Below, piece after piece: positions 53,286-62,412 of a DNA stretch of 64,000 bases. The stretch lies in contig JAJFJD010000033.1 in assembly GCA_021774335.1 (NCBI GenBank), positions 124,001 to 188,000 on the forward strand, read 5' to 3'. The stretch comes from Alphaproteobacteria bacterium (GTDB lineage Bacteria > Pseudomonadota > Alphaproteobacteria > UBA8366). Both the position numbers and the translations under genes were made by a program. Each line of letters opens with the position of its first letter. The stretch's first letter is position 1. The notes beneath the pieces are model-generated. The model saw nothing but the letters and a program-made list of their open reading frames with translations, was not told where the DNA came from and searched no databases.

Positions 53286-54446
53286 TCAGCCCCCTTCGAC
53301 AGTTACACCATTCAGCGTTTCCCCTATCAGCCAATCCACTACCGTGTGGAGCGCCTCGGTCTCGTCGGCACCGGCTTGCAACGCCGCATCATAAACCCGC
53401 ACTTGTCGATGCGCGCTGGTCCCGTCCTTCAGGATATCACGCGCCGCATTTATTTCATCGATGCAGCCAAGCCGTTCCGCATCCTCGGCCAACAGCTCGA
53501 GGATCTCATCCAGCAGTTCCTCATAGGGAACGATTTCGCCACGGCCGAAATCGACCAAGCCTTCGTCGGTCCCATAGCGCTGCGCCCGCCATCGGTTCTC
53601 CTGGATCAGCATGTTCGCATAGACGCGCCAGCGCTGGTTGTTGCGCCGCAACCGCCGTAGCATCGACAGCAGGCAGGCATAGAGCGCCGCGATGGTAATG
53701 CCGTGGTCGAGACGCGTGCAGATGTCGCTGACCCGCACCTCGAGCGTCGGGAACCGCGCGCTCGGCCGGATATCCCACCAAATCTTCGTCGAATCCTCGA
53801 TCACGCCCGCGCGCACGAGCGCGTCCACATGACGCGAATATTCGCCGTAGCTATCGAACTTCTCGGGCAGGCCGGTGCGCGGCAGTTCGTCGAACACGCT
53901 CAGCCGGTAACTACGCAACCCCGTGTCACGCCCCTGCCAGAACGGTGACGACGTGCTCAGCGCCAGCAGATGCGGCAGGAAATAGCTGACTTGATTCAAC
54001 AGGTCGATGCGCAACTCGTCGTCATCGACGCCGACATGGACATGCATGCCGCAGATCAGCAATCGGTTCGCGACCGCCTGCAGGTCCCGCGCCAACAGAT
54101 TGTAGCGGTCGCCGTCGGTATGCTGCTGCGCCGTCCATTGGGCGAAAGGGTGGGTAGACGCGGCGATGATGCGCAGCCCGTGCCGTTCCGCCGCCTCGGC
54201 CGTGCAGCGGCGCAAAGTCGCGAGTTTCTCACGGCATTCGGCGATGGTGCCGCAAACCGATGTATCCACCTCGATCTGCGCGCGCAAAAATTCAGGCGTG
54301 ACGTTTCCAATATCCTGCGCGACCCGTTTCTTGCAATCCTCCAGCAAATCACGCGGCGGATCGGCGACAAGATCACGCGTTTCCGGATCGACGAGCATGT
54401 ATTCCTCTTCGATCCCGATCGTGAGCGGCTGGTCGGACTGTGTCAT
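53286..54446 (-). CDS. GCS2-family carboxylate-amine ligase (YbdK type)
   Basis: This 386-residue protein is a YbdK-type glutamate-cysteine-ligase 2 homologue. It starts with LTIGIEEEYMLVDPETRDLV, has EVDTSVCGTI and the active-site stretch LLICGMHVHVGVDDD, and later WWDIRPSARFPTLEVRVSD. YbdK has weak glutamate-cysteine ligase activity; true substrates are often unknown. Its ATG at 54446 overlaps the stop of the N-formylglutamate amidohydrolase gene as ATGA. The two coupled genes might act on N-acyl-glutamates or gamma-glutamyl compounds. Confidence 0.9.
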   Translation of the reverse strand: MTQSDQPLTIGIEEEYMLVDPETRDLVADPPRDLLEDCKKRVAQDIGNVTPEFLRAQIEVDTSVCGTIAECREKLATLRRCTAEAAERHGLRIIAASTHPFAQWTAQQHTDGDRYNLLARDLQAVANRLLICGMHVHVGVDDDELRIDLLNQVSYFLPHLLALSTSSPFWQGRDTGLRSYRLSVFDELPRTGLPEKFDSYGEYSRHVDALVRAGVIEDSTKIWWDIRPSARFPTLEVRVSDICTRLDHGITIAALYACLLSMLRRLRRNNQRWRVYANMLIQENRWRAQRYGTDEGLVDFGRGEIVPYEELLDEILELLAEDAERLGCIDEINAARDILKDGTSAHRQVRVYDAALQAGADETEALHTVVDWLIGETLNGVTVEGG

Positions 54447-55279
54447 GCCTCGCTGGCTCCGGCTTGCTTCGATGCAAAGAGGCTGGCGTCGCTCAGGATA
54501 GGCTCCAGCACCCGGCACAAGGTGTCGGTCCATTGCCGGACGCCGTCATCGTCGGCCACCAAGTCCTGGCGCACTTCGATCATAACATTGGCAAGGCCCG
54601 CGGCCATCGCGTGGGCCTCGATCGTATAGCCGGCGAATGCCATCGCCGAATACGGTTGATTGTCGCCGACGGTCAGCGACTCCGCCTCAAGCGCGGCGAT
54701 GAGCGGGTCCGCGATACGGCGGTCGCGGCCGGACAGAATTCCGACCTCCCAGGGCCGATCGATCCCGTGAAAGCTGGGAGTGAAGGTGTGCATCGCGACG
54801 ACCGCAGGCCGCAGGCCGTTCCGTTGCAGGGACTGCAGGCAATCCCGGATCGCCGCATGATAGGGATGGAAGATCGCCTCGATCCGCGCCACCCGGTCCA
54901 CGGAGAGCAGGCGGCGGTTGCCGGGGATGATCGTGCCTTCGCTGATTTCCCTGATCGACGTGTGATCGTCCACTTCCCGGTTGCAGTCGATCAGCAGCCG
55001 GGAATACCCAGCCAGGACAGCAGTCGCCTTGAAATGGTCGGCCAGATTCCGCGTTAGCGGCGCCGCGCCAATATCGATCGCGATATGGCGTTCCATTTCA
55101 GAGTCGTCCAGGCCGAGCGTTCCCAGCGACTGCGGAAGGGCGGCGCTGGCGTGATCGCAGATCAGCATGACTTCCGACTCCGGGGAGCCGTCAATCACTT
55201 CGGCGGGGGATGGGTCGGCTGGGCCCAACAATTGAGCGGCCCCATCCGGTTTGTTTGAGAGAGCGGACATAGGCGGCAC
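54443..55279 (-). CDS. N-formylglutamate amidohydrolase family protein
   Basis: This 278-residue protein belongs to the N-formylglutamate amidohydrolase family (HutG2-like). Recognisable parts are VMLICDHASAALPQSLGTLG, ERHIAIDIGAAPL, DCNREVDDHTSI and VAMHTFTPSFHG, the conserved His/Asp metal sites. It may hydrolyse N-formylglutamate or another N-acyl amino acid. It is the first gene of a coupled pair with the ligase. No hut genes lie nearby, so histidine breakdown is not supported. Confidence 0.85.
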   Translation of the reverse strand: MPPMSALSNKPDGAAQLLGPADPSPAEVIDGSPESEVMLICDHASAALPQSLGTLGLDDSEMERHIAIDIGAAPLTRNLADHFKATAVLAGYSRLLIDCNREVDDHTSIREISEGTIIPGNRRLLSVDRVARIEAIFHPYHAAIRDCLQSLQRNGLRPAVVAMHTFTPSFHGIDRPWEVGILSGRDRRIADPLIAALEAESLTVGDNQPYSAMAFAGYTIEAHAMAAGLANVMIEVRQDLVADDDGVRQWTDTLCRVLEPILSDASLFASKQAGASEA

Positions 55280-55361
55280 TATATCGAATGGCCGAGGCGA
55301 ATAAAGGCCCCGTCGGTACCGACGCTAGGGCCCGAACGTTTTTTTTCTATATAGTCGCGCC

Positions 55362-56264
55362 ATGCCACAGTCCGACCTTCCTCTGACCTCACGACGCGTC
55401 GATACGCTCGCGTTTGCGGCTTTGTTGGTCGGCGCCGTCGCGGTTGGCGCTTCCGCGATATTCGTCCGGTTGAGCGAATTGGGTCCTATTTCCTCCGCCT
55501 TCTACCGGCCGTTCCTGGCAGTTCCGATCGTTTGGCTGTGGCTGGCGTTGCGCCCGAAAGCCGGCATCAAACACCGCGCCGCGTCGACCAAGGACTTCGG
55601 GCTCCTCTTCTTGGCGGGCGTGTTCTTCGCGGGCGACCTCGCCTTTTGGCATTTGTCGCTGCATCACACATCGGTCGCGAACGCGACCCTGTTCGCCAAC
55701 TCCGCGCCGGTCGTGGTGGTGTTGGCCGACTGGTTGCTGTTCCGGCGGTCGATCGGCCGGGTTTTCATCGGCGGCCTCGTCTTGTCCCTGATCGGGGGTA
55801 TGTGCCTCGCCGGTGGGAGTTTTGCGTTAAATCCTGACAATCTGCTGGGTGATTTCTACGGGGTGGTGACCGCCGTTTTCCTGGGAAGCTACCTGATGGC
55901 GGTCGAGCGTCTGCGTCCCGTATTCAGCACCGCCACGATCCTGTTGTGGACGTCGATCGGCACATCGGTGGTCTTGCTTCCTGTCGCCGCCCTCAGTGGT
56001 GAGACAATGGTCGCGGTCACGGCCTACGGTTGGGCAATCCTGCTGGCGCTCGCGTGGGTCAGCCACGCAGCGGGACAGGGGTTCGTGGTCTACGCCCTGG
56101 CCCATCTGCCCGCAGGCTTAGCCGCCGTCGGGCTGCTTACCGAGCCCGTCGCCGCCGCCGTGTTAGCATTTTTCATCCTTGCGGAACCCATCACAGCATG
56201 GCAGACGGTCGGCGGGGCGATTATTCTCTGGGGAATCTTCATTGCACGGAAGGGGTATGCTTAG
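55362..56264 (+). CDS. DMT superfamily transporter (EamA)
   Basis: This 300-residue membrane protein is an EamA drug/metabolite transporter with ten predicted membrane segments in two repeats. The first repeat has GASAIFVRLSELGPISSAFY and LFLAGVFFAGDLAFWHLSL; the second ends TAWQTVGGAIILWGIFIARK. Members export amino acids or metabolites. It is divergent from the amidohydrolase gene and is followed after three bases by a class III cyclase gene. Confidence 0.92.
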   Translation: MPQSDLPLTSRRVDTLAFAALLVGAVAVGASAIFVRLSELGPISSAFYRPFLAVPIVWLWLALRPKAGIKHRAASTKDFGLLFLAGVFFAGDLAFWHLSLHHTSVANATLFANSAPVVVVLADWLLFRRSIGRVFIGGLVLSLIGGMCLAGGSFALNPDNLLGDFYGVVTAVFLGSYLMAVERLRPVFSTATILLWTSIGTSVVLLPVAALSGETMVAVTAYGWAILLALAWVSHAAGQGFVVYALAHLPAGLAAVGLLTEPVAAAVLAFFILAEPITAWQTVGGAIILWGIFIARKGYA

Positions 56265-56267
56265 GCC

Positions 56268-57689
56268 ATGCCACCGGTAAGCGTGACCGAGCTAAAGAAC
56301 CGGATCGAATCGCGGATCGAGCGCAAGATCGAACGCGAAGCCATTGCCGGATTGAAACAGGCAACCTGGACCCGTGCGGCGGCGATGGCCGCGATTGGGG
56401 TATGGATCGCGTTCCAGGTGCCCTTCCCGACCGCATCCTTCTATCTGTTCACGCTGGTCCTGTTCGTTGCCATCGGACTGGCGCATCAGCTTGTGGTCGA
56501 ACGTGATCCGACGCGGTTCTGGCCGGGGTATCTGTTCATCACACTGGATATCGTCCTGCTGGCGGCGATCCTGATCTTTCCAAGCCCGATCTATCAAGGC
56601 GACTGGCCGCCACAGATGGCGCTTCGGATGGGAAACTTCCCGTATTTCTACGTCTTTCTGGCCGGCACGCTGCTGACCTATTCGCCGCGGCAGGTCATCT
56701 GGGCCGGCGTGACGATTTCTTTGCTGTGGAGCGTCGCCATTCTCGCAATTTCGATGCTGCCCGACACCCTGACGCATTCGGATTATTCGGCATGGAACGA
56801 GCTTTCCCCGGAAACACAACTGCAGACCTTCCTGTATCCGACATTTGTCGATGTGCCGGCCGCCTTCAAAGACGTGTTCATCGTCCTCGTCGTCACGGGC
56901 GTCTTGGCCTCGGTGGTTTGGCGAATGCGCCGGCTTGCCTTCGAACAGGCCGACGTGGAACGGCAGCGCGCGAACCTGGCCCGGTACTTTTCGCCCAACC
57001 TCGTCGAAGAACTGACCCGCGATCACGATACCCTCGGCAACGAATTCATCCAGGATGCAGCCGTCATGTTCCTGGACATTCGGGGTTTCACCTCCTTCGC
57101 CGAACAACTGTCGCCGCGGGATACCCTCGAGTTACTGCGCAGTTTTCACGGTCGCATGTCGCAAGAGGTGTTTGCGCATGGCGGCACGCTCGACAAATTT
57201 ATCGGCGATGGTCTGATGGCGACGTTCGGTGTCCCTAAAAAAGGCACACGTGATGCCACGAATGCCATCGCCTGCGCGATCGCGATGCGGAACGCCATCG
57301 TGAAATGGAACCGGGAACGCGACGAGTTCGGCTATCAACGGATCGATGTCGGGATCGGCGTGCATCACGGCACGGTTATCATGGGCGATATCGGCACGGC
57401 GGAACGCCTGGAATTCGCCGTCATCGGGGACACAGTCAATGTCGCGAGCCGTATCGAGCACCTGACCCGCGACCTCGGCACGGATATCGCGCTCAGCGAT
57501 TCAGTGGTCGCCGCCGCGCATGCGGAACTCGCCCATGATGACTCCATTTTCGACGGCTTCCGGGAAGCGCCCGAACAAGCAATCCGCGGCCGTCTTACCG
57601 GGATGATCGTCTGGAAATACAGCGATGAGGCTGCCGAGGAAGACCACGAACGCCGGCTTCAATCGATCGATCTGGCGCCCACGCCCTGA
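56268..57689 (+). CDS. membrane class III adenylate/guanylate cyclase
   Basis: This 473-residue protein has a charged N-terminal helix (ELKNRIESRIERKIEREAI), about six membrane segments between residues 40 and 220, and a C-terminal class III cyclase domain. The two metal aspartates are Asp270 (FLDIRGFTSF) and Asp314 (FIGDGLMATFG); VIGDTVNVASRIEH forms the nucleotide pocket. It makes cyclic AMP or GMP at the inner membrane in response to an unknown signal. It starts three bases after the transporter gene's stop, so the two are probably cotranscribed. Confidence 0.92.
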   Translation: MPPVSVTELKNRIESRIERKIEREAIAGLKQATWTRAAAMAAIGVWIAFQVPFPTASFYLFTLVLFVAIGLAHQLVVERDPTRFWPGYLFITLDIVLLAAILIFPSPIYQGDWPPQMALRMGNFPYFYVFLAGTLLTYSPRQVIWAGVTISLLWSVAILAISMLPDTLTHSDYSAWNELSPETQLQTFLYPTFVDVPAAFKDVFIVLVVTGVLASVVWRMRRLAFEQADVERQRANLARYFSPNLVEELTRDHDTLGNEFIQDAAVMFLDIRGFTSFAEQLSPRDTLELLRSFHGRMSQEVFAHGGTLDKFIGDGLMATFGVPKKGTRDATNAIACAIAMRNAIVKWNRERDEFGYQRIDVGIGVHHGTVIMGDIGTAERLEFAVIGDTVNVASRIEHLTRDLGTDIALSDSVVAAAHAELAHDDSIFDGFREAPEQAIRGRLTGMIVWKYSDEAAEEDHERRLQSIDLAPTP

Positions 57690-57845
57690 TCGTGGGCCAC
57701 GCCCACCGCCCATTTTCCCGCTATGAACGCGATTCGTGGTTAAGATTTGTTAACCAAAAAGCCATAGTGTCCGTATACGCGATAGGGTAAACCGCCAGGA
57801 CGAACCGGCCGGTCGCGGCTGCTTCGGAAACAGGGAAACAAAAAA

Positions 57846-59282
57846 ATGCGGCGCAGACATTTGACGAAAATCGTCGCCACGCTCGGGCCCGCCAGTTCGG
57901 ACCCGGCAATCATCCGATCCCTGTTCGAATCCGGCGTCGATGTATTCCGCCTCAACTTCAGCCACGGAACACAGGAAGACAAAATCCCCCTGATCGACGC
58001 GATCCGGGCGCTTGAGGATGAAACCGGCCGCCCCATCGCGATCATGATGGATTTGCAGGGACCGAAGCTTCGGATCGGCACCTTCGAAAACGACCAGATC
58101 ACGCTGGAAACGGGGGCGAAATTTCGCCTCGACATGGATGACAAGCCGGGCACACAGGATCGGGTCCAACTGCCGCATAAAGAGATTTTCCAAGCGCTTG
58201 ACGCGCCGACCGACTTGCTGATCGACGACGGCAAGATCCGGCTGCGCGTCGATGCCTGCGACGGCACGTCGGCCGACACCACCGTCGTCAACGGCGGCGT
58301 CATCTCAAACCGCAAGGGCGTGAACGTCCCGGGTGTGGTGCTGCCGCTATCGCCACTCACCGCAAAGGATCAATCGGACCTGCAGTTCGGCCTCAACCAA
58401 GGCGTAGACTATGTCGCGTTATCCTTCGTCCAACGCGCGCAGGACATTGCCGACGCGCGCCGCCTGATCGCCGGGCGTGCCGCCCTTTTGGCCAAGCTGG
58501 AAAAACCCGCAGCGATCGACAGCCTCGAGGAAATCGTCGAACTGTCCGACGTGGTGATGGTCGCGCGCGGCGATCTCGGCGTTGAGATGCCGCCCGAAGA
58601 AGTTCCCGTCCTGCAGAAACGCATTATCAGCGCCTGCCGCGATGCCGGGAAGCCGGTGATCGTCGCGACGCAGATGCTCGAATCGATGGTGAATTCGCCG
58701 ACCCCGACCCGCGCCGAGGCCTCGGACGTCGCGACCGCGGTGTATGACGGCGCGGACGCGGTGATGCTGTCCGCCGAATCCGCCGCCGGCGACTATCCCA
58801 TCGAAGCCGTGCAGATGATGAACCGCATCATCGAACATACGGAACAGGACCCGCTGTACCGGCGCATCGGCGATGCAGCGCGCTTGGATCCGGATGCGAC
58901 CGCGGCTGACGCGATCAGCGCCGCCGCACGGCAAGTCGCCAACACTCTCTCGGTTAAGGCCATCGTCAGCTACACCACATCCGGCTCGACCACACTGCGC
59001 GCCGCGCGCGAGCGGCCGGACGTCCCGGTGATCGGGCTGACCCCCAGCCGCGACACCGCACGCCGTCTGGCCATCGTCTGGGGCGTGCACAGCGTCCATT
59101 CAGCGGATGCCCGCGACTTCCTCGATATGGTGGAAAATGCCAGTCAGCACGTGCTGACCGACGGATTTGCCAATCCCGGCGACCGCATCGTGATCACCGC
59201 GGGCTTCCCGTTCGGCACGCCGGGCTCGACCAATATCCTGCGCATCGCCCGTGTCGAAGCACCGGGCAGCCGCCGACGTTAA
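57846..59282 (+). CDS. pyk: pyruvate kinase
   Basis: This 478-residue glycolytic enzyme moves phosphate from phosphoenolpyruvate to ADP. Its family landmarks are TKIVATLGPASSDPAIIRSL, VFRLNFSHGTQEDK, IMMDLQGPKLRIG, MVARGDLGVEMPPEEVP and the loop ATQMLESMVNSPTPTRAEAS. The catalytic lysine is in LAKLEKPAAI. It is preceded by about 150 gene-free bases with its own promoter and followed by a convergent small gene. The C-terminal domain could hold an allosteric site but none is shown. Confidence 0.96.
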   Translation: MRRRHLTKIVATLGPASSDPAIIRSLFESGVDVFRLNFSHGTQEDKIPLIDAIRALEDETGRPIAIMMDLQGPKLRIGTFENDQITLETGAKFRLDMDDKPGTQDRVQLPHKEIFQALDAPTDLLIDDGKIRLRVDACDGTSADTTVVNGGVISNRKGVNVPGVVLPLSPLTAKDQSDLQFGLNQGVDYVALSFVQRAQDIADARRLIAGRAALLAKLEKPAAIDSLEEIVELSDVVMVARGDLGVEMPPEEVPVLQKRIISACRDAGKPVIVATQMLESMVNSPTPTRAEASDVATAVYDGADAVMLSAESAAGDYPIEAVQMMNRIIEHTEQDPLYRRIGDAARLDPDATAADAISAAARQVANTLSVKAIVSYTTSGSTTLRAARERPDVPVIGLTPSRDTARRLAIVWGVHSVHSADARDFLDMVENASQHVLTDGFANPGDRIVITAGFPFGTPGSTNILRIARVEAPGSRRR

Positions 59283-59296
59283 CGGGCCTGCGGATT

Positions 59297-59578
59297 CTAT
59301 TCGGAGCCTTTATTAAATCCCAGTGGGAACCAGACGCCGCGGATCAGCGGTAGTCCCATGTTCGGCAGCACGTGATTGCCGTCGAGCGTGGCGACGTCGA
59401 CGTCTTCGATCATCCTGACGATCGACGGAAGCGGCTCGCCGTGGAACACCCGCTCATGCACGATCTTGACCGCGTCCTCATAGTCCTCCGCGGTCACGCC
59501 GCAACCGTGCCGCAGGTAGACCGGGATGTTCTGATCGTCGGGGTCCAAGTCGAACTCGAACCAGAAACGCCGTGGCAT
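59297..59578 (-). CDS. small conserved-looking protein of unknown function
   Basis: I do not recognise this 93-residue protein. It reads FWFEFDLDPDDQNIPVYLRH near the start, then GCGVTAEDYEDAVKIVHERV and later IRGVWFPLGFNKGSE, without membrane segments. The regular hydrophobic pattern and the good ribosome site AAGGA eight bases before the ATG at 59578 support a real gene. It converges on pyruvate kinase and is followed, on the same strand upstream, by the flavin monooxygenase gene. Confidence 0.72.
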   Translation of the reverse strand: MPRRFWFEFDLDPDDQNIPVYLRHGCGVTAEDYEDAVKIVHERVFHGEPLPSIVRMIEDVDVATLDGNHVLPNMGLPLIRGVWFPLGFNKGSE

Positions 59579-59675
59579 GCGCTCTTTCCTTTCCGCCGGT
59601 CGGTCGCCGAGCATCTTATGCGTCGCCACCCTCTACGACCGCGCTTAATTCTGCAAGAGCAGTGATCGATCCCGG

Positions 59676-61109
59676 TCAGATGGTCCAATCTTCTTCGCTG
59701 TCGGGCGAGATCGGCGGCTCATTCACGTTCAAGATTTGCGCCACATGCGCATCGCCATCCGCCACGAAGAGATCGCGCGTGATACCGCGCACCAGCCGTT
59801 CTACACCGAAAGCCATCCCATGCAGGCCGGTGCAGATCGGTCCCAAGCTGGATATGGACGCGATGCCGTATTCATGGATATCGGCAATGCGCGGACTCTG
59901 TTCCGGGTTCTTCGCAATGAACTCAAAATTCCGACCGAGATACGGATGCAGACCCAAATCCGGATTCTCCTGCCCGGCGGGCGGATCATAGCGATCGTGC
60001 CACACCATGATGTCCTCGGACAGCGGGGTAAGCTCGGGCACCTTGGTGACATCAATCGTAAAGCCGGTCGCACAGATCAGGAAATCCAGGTCGATCGGTC
60101 CCGACGGGGTTTCGACGTGAACCTTATCGCCAGCCATCCCGATGGCATTCAACGAGCTGTCGGCACGCAGGTGAAAATTGTCATGGCGGGTAGTACGCGC
60201 CAGAGTTTCTTCCGGCGGCGGCGGGGTAAAGCCGGAAAAGTGGTTCATGATCTCCCAGCGCTGCGCATCCTCCAGATCGCCGAAATGCTGGAGGTAGCCG
60301 ACCGAATGCATCGCGCGGGAGATAACGACCGTTTGCAACCGCTTCCGCCTCATCAGAATGTGAACCGACTTCGCACCCTGTTCGAGCGCGGTTGCGGCGT
60401 TGTCGAAGCCCGACGCGCCGCAGCCGATCACGCCCACGTCCTGCCCCTTGAGCGCCGCAAAGTCGATCATGTCCGCGCTGTGCGCATAACGATCGGACGG
60501 CAGTCCGTCGGACACGATCGCCGGGATATGCTTGCCGCCGCAGCCCGCGATTCCGGCGGTGCGCACCAGCTTCCGGGCATAAATCGTCCGCGTCGCACCG
60601 CCTTGTTCGATGGTCAACCGCAGAAAGTCGCCTTCGGCCTCGACAAGCTTCAGCGTTACCTCGTTCTCCACGGGTAACTGCAGCACCTCGCGGAACCAAT
60701 TGAGATAGTCCATCCACTCGTCTTTCGGGACCTTGACCAGTTTGTCCCACTCGCCAGTGCCATGCTTGATGTCGTACCAGGTGCGCACCGCGAGATTGAG
60801 CTGACCGAGATCGGGGCCGACAAAAATTTTGGGCGTTCGCAGCGACTGCATCCGGGCATAGGTGATCCATGGCCCTTCCCGGCCGACGGCATTCTCGTCG
60901 AGCAGCATGACGTTTCGGACCCGTTGCCGGATAAGCGCATGCGCAATTGCCAGCCCCTGCATACCGGCGCCTTCGATCACCACGTCGTAAACGGGATCGC
61001 CGCTTGGATGCTGATGATCGAGCATCCAATCCTTCGGCGGGAAATCCATATAGGCCAGTTCCCGCGCGATCGCCGCTTCAAGATCTTCCAATGTCGTATA
61101 GTCGGTCAC
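59676..61109 (-). CDS. flavin-dependent monooxygenase-like FAD/NAD(P) protein
   Basis: This 477-residue protein has two dinucleotide-binding motifs typical of flavin monooxygenases: IEGAGMQGLAIAHAL (FAD) and GVIGCGASGFDNAATALEQG (NADPH), with a FATGY-like CATGF and a YAHSADM segment near the FxGxxxHxxxY site. It may hydroxylate an amine or sulfur atom or act as a Baeyer-Villiger-type enzyme. The start is a GTG at 61109 with AAGGA ten bases upstream. It is the last gene of a kinase / enolase-like / monooxygenase run with a 16-base gap, so it may finish a small pathway. Confidence 0.85.
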   Translation of the reverse strand: MTDYTTLEDLEAAIARELAYMDFPPKDWMLDHQHPSGDPVYDVVIEGAGMQGLAIAHALIRQRVRNVMLLDENAVGREGPWITYARMQSLRTPKIFVGPDLGQLNLAVRTWYDIKHGTGEWDKLVKVPKDEWMDYLNWFREVLQLPVENEVTLKLVEAEGDFLRLTIEQGGATRTIYARKLVRTAGIAGCGGKHIPAIVSDGLPSDRYAHSADMIDFAALKGQDVGVIGCGASGFDNAATALEQGAKSVHILMRRKRLQTVVISRAMHSVGYLQHFGDLEDAQRWEIMNHFSGFTPPPPEETLARTTRHDNFHLRADSSLNAIGMAGDKVHVETPSGPIDLDFLICATGFTIDVTKVPELTPLSEDIMVWHDRYDPPAGQENPDLGLHPYLGRNFEFIAKNPEQSPRIADIHEYGIASISSLGPICTGLHGMAFGVERLVRGITRDLFVADGDAHVAQILNVNEPPISPDSEEDWTI

Positions 61110-61125
61110 AGATGCTGGTCCTTTT

Positions 61126-62412
61126 CTAACGTCCCCACGGGAACAGTGTGCTCGCCGCCAGTTGGCCGTGATCGCCGAGCGCATCGGCGATCCGCAGACC
61201 TTCGTTCCATTTCGCCATCCGCTCAGAGCGTGCGAATGAGCCGACCTTGAGCTGATAGGCGCCCCAGCCGACTGCCAGATGGACGATCGTCACGTCCTCC
61301 GTCTCGCCCGACCGGGCCGAGACCACTGCACCCCAATCCGCCGCACGGGCCGCGTCAAACGCCGCCCGCGTTTCCGTCAGTGTGCCGACCTGATTCGGCT
61401 TCACGAGCACCGCATTACACGCGCCGACGCCCGCCGCATGGCCGACCCGTTCCGCGTTAGTGACCAAATAGTCGTCGCCGATAATCTGGAGTTTATCACC
61501 CGCCGCCGCTGTGAACCGAATGAGACCGTCTTCATCATCCTCGCCCAGCGGATCCTCGATCGAGACGATCGGATAGCGGTCGACCCAGCCGAGCAGCATT
61601 TCGATCAACCCGTCGCTGTCCAACTCGCGTTTTTCCAACCCCAGTGTATAGCGCCCGTCCTTGCCGAACTCCGACGCGGCAATATCGAGCGAAATTGCGA
61701 CATCCTCGCCCGGCCGGAACCCCGCGCGTTCGATCGACCGCAGCAGCATGTCCAGGGCGGCTTCGTTGCTGTCGAAAGCCGGCCAGAAGCCGCCCTCGTC
61801 GGCAACGCCTTGAAGCAACCCGCTTTCGGACATCAAGGCCCCAGCCGCGCGATACACTTCCGCGGTCCAGTCGAGCGTTTGCGCGTAGTCTTCCGCACCC
61901 ACCGCCATCACCATGAAATCCTGGATGTCGACGCGTGAGGCCGCATGCGCCCCGCCGCCGAAAATTTGAATCTCGGGCAACGGCAGCGTGTGCGCCGCCA
62001 GGCCGCCGAGATAGCGCCATAGCGGCATCTCCGCCGCCGCGGCGGCAGCGTGTGCGACTGCCATCGATGCCGCGATCATGGCATTTCCGCCAAGCCGGTT
62101 CTTGTCGGGCGTCCCGTCCAGCTCGATGAGCACCGCATCGGCATTTTCCTGGTCCTCGGCGTCGAGGCCGATCAACGCATCGGAAATCTCATCATTTACC
62201 GCCGCGATCGCCTTGGTCACATCGTAGCCGCCGAAAGCGTCGCCGCCGTCGCGCCGGTCGACCGCCTCACCCGACCCGGTGGACGCACCGGCGGGCGCGA
62301 TGGCCCGGCCGACGGCGCCGGACCCTACCGTCACCTCGACCTCCAAGGTCGGGCGCCCACGGGAATCCCAGACCCGCCGGGCATGGACATCGGTAATACT
62401 CGATACGCTCAC
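61126..62412 (-). CDS. divergent enolase-superfamily protein
   Basis: This 428-residue protein has the full enolase architecture: an N-terminal RRVWDSRGRPTLEVEVTVGS and APAGASTGSGEA, the barrel with Mg ligands Asp243, Glu286 and Asp313, and Lys338 (LVKPNQVGTL) and Lys389 (YQLKVGSFARS) as in enolase. But the SHRSGETED loop reads SARSGETED, so the conserved active-site histidine is Ala366, and QEF is QDF (Asp165 in place of Glu). His156 and Glu206 remain. The start is a GTG at 62412 after GAGGAG. It overlaps the kinase gene by four bases. It is probably not the glycolytic enolase. Confidence 0.9.
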   Translation of the reverse strand: MSVSSITDVHARRVWDSRGRPTLEVEVTVGSGAVGRAIAPAGASTGSGEAVDRRDGGDAFGGYDVTKAIAAVNDEISDALIGLDAEDQENADAVLIELDGTPDKNRLGGNAMIAASMAVAHAAAAAAEMPLWRYLGGLAAHTLPLPEIQIFGGGAHAASRVDIQDFMVMAVGAEDYAQTLDWTAEVYRAAGALMSESGLLQGVADEGGFWPAFDSNEAALDMLLRSIERAGFRPGEDVAISLDIAASEFGKDGRYTLGLEKRELDSDGLIEMLLGWVDRYPIVSIEDPLGEDDEDGLIRFTAAAGDKLQIIGDDYLVTNAERVGHAAGVGACNAVLVKPNQVGTLTETRAAFDAARAADWGAVVSARSGETEDVTIVHLAVGWGAYQLKVGSFARSERMAKWNEGLRIADALGDHGQLAASTLFPWGR

